Assembly (NCBI GenBank): GCA_963377175.1
Contig: CAUJNA010000182.1
Coordinates: forward strand, 115,001-179,000
Source of the DNA: Effrenium voratum
Taxonomy: Eukaryota; Sar; Dinophyceae; Suessiales; Symbiodiniaceae
Direction: 5' to 3'
Length of the DNA: 64,000 bases
Positions 11,635 to 19,203 of this stretch are shown here, piece by piece (the first letter of the stretch is position 1; each line of letters starts with the position of its first letter). A program made the translations under genes and the position numbers. A model generated the notes under the pieces. That model made no database searches. It saw only the letters and a list, made by a program, of their open reading frames with translations, and had not been told where the DNA came from.

Positions 11635-13013
11635 CTAGAACTCCCATCATTGATGGAGCTGGTCAACAGCTGAAAGGAGTCCTAGATCTCATGCACACAT
11701 TCTAAGGTTCCATTTTTGGTCCCCCATTTTTGAGCAGCCATGTGTAGATACATGCACACATGCAAGAAGAGTGATCAGTTGCAACACCTCTCACAGGGCC
11801 ATGACATGTTAAAAGCATCAGCATCACGGGTTATGCTCGCGTTGAATGGTCTATGGAGAGACGCCAAACCATTCTGCAATGCCTAAATGCTCAACACAGA
11901 CCCAGCCTGTCGTCTTCACTTAGCACCTGGGCAGAGTTGGCTCCCTGAATTTCTGAATGGGCTGCGGAATGGTTGTCCCAATAGCCGAACGCACAACTCA
12001 TGGCAATCCCCATAGCCTCAAGCATCACTTTCTGGACTGACAACGCCGGCACTAAGAGTCTCATGACGTCAGCTTCAAAGCCAAACAGTTTTCAGAGCAA
12101 GGTAGCCTGCCCGTCATTGGGATGTCAAGTGCTTGTGAGTTGCGGAGATGTGGGCAAGTAGGTGTGGAGAAATCAAGGGCCTTCAAACTCGTACTGGCCT
12201 ATGTGTTAAAGTGAAATTTCCTCTTTGGTTCGGTTTCCAAGTTAAAATGACATCAACCTTTGTGACGGGCCCACAAACCCGTTTAGTGCAGGATTTGTTG
12301 GCAACAAGGGGGTGCAGTGACAGCCTTGACTACAACGGCCATGTCGCATGAAACGCCATGTGTCTTGGCAAGGGCTCGATTAGTTTTGGTAGTGCGCTGT
12401 ACAACTCCTCGTTTATTGATCTATGCAAGCAGTCAAACTCACCGACCCCATGCTTGGCATCTGTGAAGAAGATAATCTAGGTATGGCTTGATTCAGAGTT
12501 AAGTTGGTCGAAGGAAACCAACAATTTGTCGGGCTGACCTCTTCAACCCATCCCTCACTGCGCAGGCATGAATGTGTGCGCGCTTTGGTGCAAAGAGGGC
12601 GGCAAGTTTTTGCTTTCCCTTTCGACGAGCTCAGTTTGTAAGGCTCCGGCCCGCTTGGGGAAGCCCGTGGCAGCTTCGCCCTATGCGCGAAACATCCGGC
12701 GAGAGTTGTGCATAAAGCGGGCGGGCGATGAAACTTCAACTTCGGGCGGGCCACGTCTGAAAGATGCATCTGATCCAACGGCAGGTGTTGGGTGAAGTAA
12801 CATTCTGATGAGTAGGCTTCTCTGTGGAAATCCGCATGGACTCGCTTTGTTGGAACGTGTATCATGCAGCACTCGTTTTGACCTTCCCACAAGCCCACCT
12901 CTGTAAGGCATCCCGCGTGAGCCATGAAACGCTCACAACCCATGGGTGGGTGTCATCACGCATCTTTGCCTCGACAAGTTGCCCTCGCCATTCCCAACTC
13001 TCAACATGCGCAA
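11635..13013. other. No recognisable gene
   Basis: Open frames of up to about 176 codons occur but have no domain, no periodic structure and no repeat relationship I can identify. It is single-copy-looking intergenic or intronic sequence. Confidence 0.55.
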
Positions 13014-13049
13014 GATATGGCAGTGGGTCAAAAATGGGAGTATCCATTT
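13014..13049. mobile_element. Left part of a MITE split by the copia insertion
   Basis: This begins gatatggcagtgggtcaaaa, which pairs with the right terminus ttttgacccacagccatatc at 20959-20978 with one mismatch. The other part lies at 20898-20978. Removing the retrotransposon and one CATTT copy gives a 112-bp element, the size of the intact relatives at 992-1104 and 43521-43631. Confidence 0.85.
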
Positions 13050-13163
13050 TCAAAATGCAATATCTCGGCTCTGGGGTGCACTGCGGAGCGCACCCTTTTC
13101 TTGAGCCAAAACCACACGGAGTGCAATCAGCGCATTGGGCAATTATGACTATACATATCATGA
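13050..13163 (-). repeat. 3' LTR of element 1
   Basis: Identical to 20784-20897. In element orientation it starts TCATGATATG and ends GCATTTTGA. It contains CCGTGTGGTTTTGGCTCAAG (plus 13119-13100), whose last 12 bases equal the 3' end of the dinoflagellate spliced leader. Confidence 0.92.
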
Positions 13164-13172
13164 CTCCTCCTT
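13164..13172 (-). other. Polypurine tract of element 1
   Basis: AAGGAGGAG on the minus strand lies immediately next to the 3' LTR start (TCATGA...). It is the expected primer for plus-strand DNA synthesis and independently confirms the LTR boundary. Confidence 0.85.
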
Positions 13173-13236
13173 GCTGGAAGAGCGTCTCTGTACACGCTCG
13201 CACAGCAATATAGGTAGCGGAGTCTGGCCAGGGACC

Positions 13237-16080
13237 TTAGCCTTCTAGTAGCTTAAGCTGTCCCTTGCTACGCTGGTTAAGGAAAACATAACCACACCTT
13301 CGCATGGTCTCAGACATCTGTACACCTGGAATGCTCTTTGTTAGAGCATCCGCCCTGTTGGACTTGCCAGGGGTATGCTCCACCCTCAGATGGTCCATGC
13401 TGACCCTTTCCTGCAACCACAGGAACCTCGTCTGGATGTGACGGGCCTTTCCCAGACCTGCCCGATTGACAGTTCCTTTTGCTGCAGTCGCATCTGATTG
13501 AATCAGCACCTGGGTCTCGACCGCAAAGTCCTCCAAGAGTGACTGTAGGCCTAGACCAACTGAACCTCCTTTGACAAGAGCATAATACTCCGACTCCCCA
13601 GTCGACAAAGCGATGGTCGACTGCACATTGCTGCTGTGCTTGAGCACATGCAACCCATACAGAGCAACCATGCCTGTTGTGGATCTCCTCGTTATTGCGT
13701 CTCCGGCATGATCGGAATCCACCTGGATTCGGAGCTTGCTCGGCTTGGCTTGCCGTGCAAAGACCTGACACACGTCCGGCTTCTTGATGAGGTAGCGACA
13801 CAGTCGCTTCAAATCCTGCAAAGATGCCTCTGTAGGAGAAACCATCTTCCTCGCAAGATTCTTCACAGCGTGGCTGATGTCCAACCTGTCCTGTGACAGG
13901 TACGCTGCCCTCATCACGCATGAGCGATACAGGGAAGCCTGCTCTTTCGGTAGAGCTGGGCTCCGGGCTTCCTGCATCTGCAAATCCACGGACTTCTTCA
14001 CGTCCGGTGTCTCCGCTCCCTTGGCATTCTCCATGCCAAGCTGCTGCACAAGCAAATCAACATGGCGTCGATCTGGCTCGATCAGGATCGCACTCGCTCC
14101 TTGATGTTGTTCACAACGAATGAGCCGGTTGAGAAAGTGGACCTCCTTGTGGTCTCCTTCCTCATCACCTATCGTCCCGAGCCATTTCAACTCGTAGGCA
14201 CTGCGAAGCAAAGTATCTACTTCCTTCAGCGCCTCGGCGTCTCCTAACGCCATGAAATCATCTCCGTGCACCAGCACTCTTATTCCCAGTGTCGGGTGAT
14301 AGAACACTGAGCCATTTGACTTTCCCCGGAGATATCCGGCTTTGATCAACAGCTGCGTGTAGTGCTGCTGCCATATGTTAGGGGCATCCTGTGTCCCGTA
14401 CATCGACTTAGTCAAACGACCCACCATTCCCGGACTGGCGTCCTCGTCCGGCAACTGGATGTATATGCGGCGTTTGGGTACGCCATAGAAGTGGGCTCTT
14501 GATATATCCCAAAGTCCGATCTTGAGTGGTCGTCCTCCATGGGATACACGCTCAGTGGCCCATAGGCTACATAGCAGCCTCATAGCCTCTAAAGGCGGTG
14601 TTGACGAAAACAGCATGTTCTGAGGAATCCTTTCCTCTGGACTCTTCCGGGCCTTGATCTCCCGGACCACCAATCTCGACCTGAAGTTGGGATTGGCGGG
14701 GTCTCCCTTGTTGGTGTCTATCCAACGGGTGGTGATTGGACCCTTCCCGTTGGTCTCTCTGAGGCATTCCTCGAGCGGCACCTTCTCGTAAACCTCTTGC
14801 TTCCTAAGATAGTCCAACTCGAGCTGACGTGCCTCCCTGACTCGGTCTGGTGGCAAAAACCCACCATTCACGTCGTCCCAGTACTGCTCCACGTCTTCCG
14901 GCGTCACGAAGCTCTCCTCTGGGATTGGACCTGCAACTGCTGCGTCCAATGCACTCAACTGGCCACTCTCTACAAGGTGGCTCTTCAAAGTCTTCAGGAC
15001 CGCTCGCACTAGCGCTGGCGGATAACGGGCCGCCGGTCTAGCGAGTCCTCCGATCAGGTGGATGTGCCGGTGCCATGGTTTCCCCGGCACATTGTTGGTG
15101 CATTCGCCCTCCAACAGTTGGGCCAAACCTGGATGGTTGGTCATCCAGCCAGTTTCTTTCCGCACATATCCTGTGCCCTGCAAACCCCTCCGGTCCGTAG
15201 CGACCATAGCCCATCTGCACATTGGGCCTCGGACAGTGTACACGTCCGGTCTCTCAGTGAGCTCACGGACCTCCGGGTCTTTCCAAGAGGTAGCACTCCA
15301 CGGTGCCTCATGCAAGAAGAACCTACCTGCCTGCAACTGCTTCCTGTAGAACCTACAGGCGGTATGCAAATGAGCAACTGCTCTATCCATCTTCTCGCGC
15401 CTCTTGTCTGGGCTCACCCTGTACTTGTTGATGTTCTGGAGCTGGGAGAATTGGTCACAAGGTGGGCTCCCTGTGAGCAATGTCGGCTCGACCTCGTCCA
15501 CATACTCCTCGAGCTCTCGGACGTCCTCAGTCTTGCTGAGATCCCAGTAGGAACCGTCCGGTTTCTGCTCCTCAAGGTCTACCGCAAAGCCCGGCCTCAA
15601 GCCATACTGCCCGGCTTGGGCCGTGAACCGCTTCGGGCTGTAGATCTCCATGATATCAACAGCGCCCATCTCCACGCACAGCTTGGTGATCTGCTCCAGC
15701 TCGACCGCGTTGATCTCCACCTCCTGAGCCAAAAACGCTCTCTCTACTTTCCGTCCAACCATGGACTTCAACATCCTCTTCAATCGACCCAGTTCAAGTC
15801 CACCCACGTCTGGGGGCTTGTCCGGGGTGTTTGAAGTCTCGGCGTCAGCCGCCGGTTGAGTCTCCGTTCGGAGTTCTTCAGGAGATACTGCGGGCTCTCG
15901 CTTCTCACCTTGCTTCTGCTGCGTCTTCTGCTTGGCTCCGGGCGCTATATACAGCGCTCCCGGTCTCTTGATCTGCGTGGTCGGCTTCGCCTTGCTCTTT
16001 GGGCTACTCGATGCTGGCTGGTCTGCTGCTGCTCTCTTGAGTTCAGCCCTCTTCGCGGGATCCTCCACATACTCCATCAC
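13237..16080 (-). CDS. Copia pol part 2: methyltransferase-like domain, RT, RNase H
   Basis: 947 codons from GTG at 16080 (first ATG at 16077). The frame is open further up to a TAG near 16157, so it probably joins integrase by a +1 shift. A basic, proline-rich linker (1-90) precedes a methyltransferase-like domain (about 135-365) with a motif I-like stretch (MEIYSPKRFTAQAG), GSPPC at 204-208 and HEAPW near 257. RT follows: TRWIDTNKGDPANPNFRSR (451-469), first Asp in LWDISRAHF (525), VHGDDF (605-610). RNase H has VDSDHAG (787-793), STGESEYY (826-833), QSD (861-863) and HTPGKSNRADALTK (902-915). All catalytic boxes are present. It replicates the element's RNA into DNA inside virus-like particles. 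The first RT box has WDIS in place of the usual DV/DI plus L/F pattern. Confidence 0.92.
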   Translation of the reverse strand: MMEYVEDPAKRAELKRAAADQPASSSPKSKAKPTTQIKRPGALYIAPGAKQKTQQKQGEKREPAVSPEELRTETQPAADAETSNTPDKPPDVGGLELGRLKRMLKSMVGRKVERAFLAQEVEINAVELEQITKLCVEMGAVDIMEIYSPKRFTAQAGQYGLRPGFAVDLEEQKPDGSYWDLSKTEDVRELEEYVDEVEPTLLTGSPPCDQFSQLQNINKYRVSPDKRREKMDRAVAHLHTACRFYRKQLQAGRFFLHEAPWSATSWKDPEVRELTERPDVYTVRGPMCRWAMVATDRRGLQGTGYVRKETGWMTNHPGLAQLLEGECTNNVPGKPWHRHIHLIGGLARPAARYPPALVRAVLKTLKSHLVESGQLSALDAAVAGPIPEESFVTPEDVEQYWDDVNGGFLPPDRVREARQLELDYLRKQEVYEKVPLEECLRETNGKGPITTRWIDTNKGDPANPNFRSRLVVREIKARKSPEERIPQNMLFSSTPPLEAMRLLCSLWATERVSHGGRPLKIGLWDISRAHFYGVPKRRIYIQLPDEDASPGMVGRLTKSMYGTQDAPNIWQQHYTQLLIKAGYLRGKSNGSVFYHPTLGIRVLVHGDDFMALGDAEALKEVDTLLRSAYELKWLGTIGDEEGDHKEVHFLNRLIRCEQHQGASAILIEPDRRHVDLLVQQLGMENAKGAETPDVKKSVDLQMQEARSPALPKEQASLYRSCVMRAAYLSQDRLDISHAVKNLARKMVSPTEASLQDLKRLCRYLIKKPDVCQVFARQAKPSKLRIQVDSDHAGDAITRRSTTGMVALYGLHVLKHSSNVQSTIALSTGESEYYALVKGGSVGLGLQSLLEDFAVETQVLIQSDATAAKGTVNRAGLGKARHIQTRFLWLQERVSMDHLRVEHTPGKSNRADALTKSIPGVQMSETMRRCGYVFLNQRSKGQLKLLEG
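14986..15678 (-). other. Methyltransferase-like domain within copia pol
   Basis: Residues 135-365 of the RT polypeptide. It begins with a beta strand and loop resembling the SAM-binding start of cytosine-5 DNA methyltransferases (VDIMEIYSPKRFTAQAG, then GLRPGFAVDL). GSPPC follows at the place of motif IV, where the catalytic Cys sits after Pro, and FLHEAPW is at the place of the motif VI Glu. Downstream there is no obvious target-recognition domain or motif X, so it is shorter than a normal enzyme. Activity is uncertain: PPCD replaces the usual PCQ. It may be a degenerate, co-opted or structural fold. Confidence 0.6.
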
Positions 16081-17629
16081 TTGTCCAGGGTCCTCCGGCT
16101 TCAGCGGCCGGCTCTCCCATGGCCTCTTGGGCTGGGAGATCTGCTTCCACTCCTACTTCCGCGGTCTCCTCTCTTTTCCTTTTGTGAGCTTCGACACGGC
16201 GTCGTCCTTGCTCATCATCCATCATGAGACCGACGATTCTCGCTCGGCACATCTCAGTGTGCGGCAACTGAGTGGATTCCCCTAGTAGCACGCAAGTGCA
16301 TCCAGGACATCCATCAGTAGGTTGGTACTTCTCCACATCTGCCTTACGGATGTAAATCCGTCGCTGCTGTGGCGGTGCCATAACAGGCACAACCTGAGGC
16401 GGAACCTCAACCCGGTCTTCACTGACCAGCAGGTCCTCCACTCCTTGAGCAGGAGTTCCCGGGGCCCTCTGCCCCGGCGTTCCCGGCGCTCGCACTGAGA
16501 CCTCCCACGGGTAGCCTTTAAGGCTTTCCCATCCTTGTGGATTCCATTGATCTTCTTCTGGAAGTCGACGAACACCAGTGCCTCTCTTCACTCCTTCTGA
16601 GGTCACAACCAGCAAAGTGCCAGTCCTTCCGTGGTGACCTATGTACCTGCCTTCCTTGAGTGGCCTAGCTCCTTCTCCTACCTCACGGTAATACAACCGC
16701 TCTCCTATGGCGATTGCCGGCTTTCTCCATTCTCGGCCACACCTCCTTTGTTCCGGTGTCTTCCCGTCGGAACCTCTCTTGTACCTGCACATCAGGTCTG
16801 CTGCATGCCTTGGAAACCAAGACAGCACAGGGTCGTCATCCTTCAAGACTCGACCCAACTTCTCCTCCAGTGAGGATCGCAGGACTCTCACCTGCCTTTT
16901 GAGTTCTCGGCACAAGTTCTCGATTGCGCCATTCGCCCGGTGGTCAGCCACCGGCGACTCCTGTGGAACATTCTCCACTCCTGCTTCCTTGGCCGCCTGC
17001 TCCTTCAGGGCAACGATCGAATGCTCACCATCACTCTTGAAGACTGCACGACGGTAACCAAGATGCTTTATAAAGTTCGCCATGAATTTGACCGCATATG
17101 GCGTCGGTCCTTTTGCGTCCACGAAGGTGGCCGCAACGGCCAGTGTCCGACTGTCTCGGATCACCAGGATAGGCTTAGTCTTCCCATCCTCCTTTCCATC
17201 TCGCGTCATCCATGTGTAGTCGCACGAGATTGTCGCGAGCTCATCGCTCGCCTTGTCCTCTTCGGGTCGTGAGCGATGCTGCTGACCCAATCCTCTGCCG
17301 GCAAGACAATGCCGACACCAGTTGCGATACTGCACGTGACCTGTTGCCTCATGCTCCGCAACCTCGGCCCTCGATGGGCCTCCTGGTGCTCTCACCAGTG
17401 CGGGCGGCGCGATCTCGCCGCTCTCATCCATCTCATCACCCTCGGGCACACCTGCGGGTCGGCCCGCTGGTGCCTCTGGGTTCCCTTGTCCGGCACCCAC
17501 GGCATCATCTGCCGCTGCAAGTGGTTTGGCCGGACTTACGCCTCGCTGGACTGCCGTCCAAAACCCGAACAATCTTCCGACTTCAAATAGAAGTTGTAAA
17601 CTCCTTTCTCTTGGTATATGGGCAACCAA
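16043..17629 (-). CDS. Copia pol part 1: integrase
   Basis: 528 codons are listed from TTG at 17629, but translation is most likely reached by -1 frameshifting from gag at 17560-17566. An acidic/proline-rich linker leads to a zinc-binding HHCC domain (His93, His98, Cys105, Cys108, EHEATGHVQYRNWCRHC). The DDE core has Asp137 (CDYTW), Asp200 (FKSDGEHS) and Glu237 (NGAIENL), with 36 residues between the last two, as in retroviral-type integrases. A C-terminal beta-rich region (about 300-400) and an Arg/Lys-rich tail follow. It inserts element cDNA into the genome, producing the 5-bp CATTT duplication. The C-terminus overlaps the RT frame by up to 115 nt. Confidence 0.9.
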   Translation of the reverse strand: MVAHIPRERSLQLLFEVGRLFGFWTAVQRGVSPAKPLAAADDAVGAGQGNPEAPAGRPAGVPEGDEMDESGEIAPPALVRAPGGPSRAEVAEHEATGHVQYRNWCRHCLAGRGLGQQHRSRPEEDKASDELATISCDYTWMTRDGKEDGKTKPILVIRDSRTLAVAATFVDAKGPTPYAVKFMANFIKHLGYRRAVFKSDGEHSIVALKEQAAKEAGVENVPQESPVADHRANGAIENLCRELKRQVRVLRSSLEEKLGRVLKDDDPVLSWFPRHAADLMCRYKRGSDGKTPEQRRCGREWRKPAIAIGERLYYREVGEGARPLKEGRYIGHHGRTGTLLVVTSEGVKRGTGVRRLPEEDQWNPQGWESLKGYPWEVSVRAPGTPGQRAPGTPAQGVEDLLVSEDRVEVPPQVVPVMAPPQQRRIYIRKADVEKYQPTDGCPGCTCVLLGESTQLPHTEMCRARIVGLMMDDEQGRRRVEAHKRKREETAEVGVEADLPAQEAMGEPAAEAGGPWTSDGVCGGSREEG

Positions 17630-19173
17630 GTCTTCTTTTGGGCTTTACTGGGCTTGTTGAGCAACTGCTGAATTTTCCTTCCTGTCGCTGAGTCTGCTGG
17701 AATCAACTGTCCACCATTTTGATCAAGAACAGCCATCCTTCCATGGTTGAGGCATTTGTAAGCTGAAACCAACGGTTTGTGTACCGGTGCTAATGGCCCT
17801 GTGACTTTACACCTGGAACCTGTTTCACTCTTACCTTGAAACGTCCCGGTTCCGGTCCCAGGGACCAGTTCCCCCGATGCTGTCTTGAACATCATCTGGG
17901 CTCCTTCCTTAGTGGGGATGCGGTCTTTCCAATCCACTGGAATAGCAGTTTGAGCAGCCCCCGTATCAAGGTTGAACCGAACCCAGTTTGGGTCTTTCGG
18001 GGACTCTCCCTGGGTGAATGCACCCAGCTCAAACATTCCCACTTCGGCCTCCGGTTGTTCTTCTTGGTCTCCAGCTTCGTAGTCGGCGTCCTCGAATCCT
18101 GCCACATGCTTCTGCTTGGAGCCAGACTTCCCTGAGCCTTTGGAACCTTTTCCATCCTTCTTCTTGCTCCAACACTCGGCCGCTCTATGGCCGGGCTTAC
18201 CACAGTTGAAGCATGCTCCTGCGGGTCCTGAGCTGCCTGAACCACTGCCTTTACCTTTTCCTTTGCTGTCCTTACCTTTTCCTTTGCCTTTGCCTCCACC
18301 TTTGTCCTTTCCCTTACCTTTGCCTCCTTTCGAACCTTTCGAGCCTTTGACCAGCGAGTTGAGCACCTTCGTGATGGCGTCCACGTCCATCGGAGCGGGG
18401 CCTTGCCCCGATCTCGAAGCCCCACTGGACCCCGGTCGATGGATCGTCCCCTTGGCTCCCGTGACTGTTTCAATCAGAACCTCAATCTCCTGTTTCATTT
18501 CCTCGTAGGTTCCCAGCCGGTTCTTGTTCAGAATGAGGTGGCGCTCAATGTCGGTTGGAACCAGAAGTTCTAGGGACGTACACTTGATGTCCTGAGAGAG
18601 GATTTCCCTCTCGCCCCTTTCGTTCCTTCTGGCCTCATATCGGCGCATGGCCCTTAGGATGTTCCTCTTCCTACCTGCGGTGAGGGGGTCCCATCTCCTG
18701 TTAAGCCTTCGCCATGCCTCATACCCGTTCTTGGCATTGATGACCAGATCTTCGGACTCATGAGTAGTAAGGGATGACAACAACCTATACAGCTGGTCTC
18801 CCTTATCATCCAGTCCGGCCATTCCCAGTTCACCTCCATGTTCCTCTTCTACCTTTTCAACAGTGATCTCCTCATCCTGATCAACTACCCATTCAAGGAT
18901 TGACTGGAAACTGGATCCAAAGATTGCCGTTGTGAGGTTCACCACAGACCGGGCCCATCTACGGAAGTGGCCGTCATCATTGGAAAAGACTTCCGGTTTT
19001 CCAATCCCTTTGGTGTCTATCAACAACTTCCTATCGCCTTTCTGCAGGCTTGTAGCTAACCTACCAAGGTTCTCTGCCAAAGCAGCTATACCTGCCTGGC
19101 CTTGCCTAAGAAGTTGATTCTCCTGTGACAACCGCTCAACTGCCTGCTGCAACTCTCGCACTGTTTCCTCCAT
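17536..19173 (-). CDS. Copia gag-protease
   Basis: 545 codons from ATG at 19173. An N-terminal coiled coil (about 1-45, heptads around VRELQQAVERLSQENQLL) leads to an alpha-helical capsid-like region (60-245) with the copia gag signature region around YEAWRRLNRRWDP. A Gly/Lys-rich tract (280-310) and one CCHC zinc knuckle (CFNCGKPGHRAAEC, 321-334) bind RNA. An aspartic protease active site, DTGA, is at 403-406. It forms the particle, packages the RNA and processes the polyprotein. The stop at 17536 overlaps the integrase frame by 94 nt, and a slippery heptamer at codons 537-538 would let some ribosomes continue into integrase. Confidence 0.92.
   Translation of the reverse strand: MEETVRELQQAVERLSQENQLLRQGQAGIAALAENLGRLATSLQKGDRKLLIDTKGIGKPEVFSNDDGHFRRWARSVVNLTTAIFGSSFQSILEWVVDQDEEITVEKVEEEHGGELGMAGLDDKGDQLYRLLSSLTTHESEDLVINAKNGYEAWRRLNRRWDPLTAGRKRNILRAMRRYEARRNERGEREILSQDIKCTSLELLVPTDIERHLILNKNRLGTYEEMKQEIEVLIETVTGAKGTIHRPGSSGASRSGQGPAPMDVDAITKVLNSLVKGSKGSKGGKGKGKDKGGGKGKGKGKDSKGKGKGSGSGSSGPAGACFNCGKPGHRAAECWSKKKDGKGSKGSGKSGSKQKHVAGFEDADYEAGDQEEQPEAEVGMFELGAFTQGESPKDPNWVRFNLDTGAAQTAIPVDWKDRIPTKEGAQMMFKTASGELVPGTGTGTFQGKSETGSRCKVTGPLAPVHKPLVSAYKCLNHGRMAVLDQNGGQLIPADSATGRKIQQLLNKPSKAQKKTWLPIYQEKGVYNFYLKSEDCSGFGRQSSEA
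17560..17566 (-). promoter_or_regulatory. Candidate -1 ribosomal frameshift site
   Basis: Minus-strand GGGTTTT is phased in the gag frame as G GGT TTT, a perfect X XXY YYZ heptamer. A -1 slip continues with TGG ACG GCA, which is the integrase frame (FWTAVQRG). The next bases can form a small stem, TGGAC-GGCA-GTCCA. No other heptamer of this type was noticed in the 94-nt overlap. Confidence 0.6.
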
Positions 19174-19182
19174 GCCTTATAT

Positions 19183-19199
19183 CCGGTGCCAAGCACCGG
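19183..19199 (-). promoter_or_regulatory. GC-rich hairpin between ORF1 stop and gag start
   Basis: Minus-strand CCGGTGC-TTG-GCACCGG is a perfect 7-bp stem with a 3-nt loop. It lies between the ORF1 TGA (19206-19204) and the gag ATG (19173). A second in-frame stop (TAA at 19179-19177) follows, so simple readthrough does not join the ORFs. A role in reinitiation or processing is only a guess. Confidence 0.35.
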
Positions 19200-19203
19200 G
19201 AGG

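Noticed and set aside
15058..15834. 258-codon plus-strand frame
   Set aside because: Antisense shadow of the copia pol gene.
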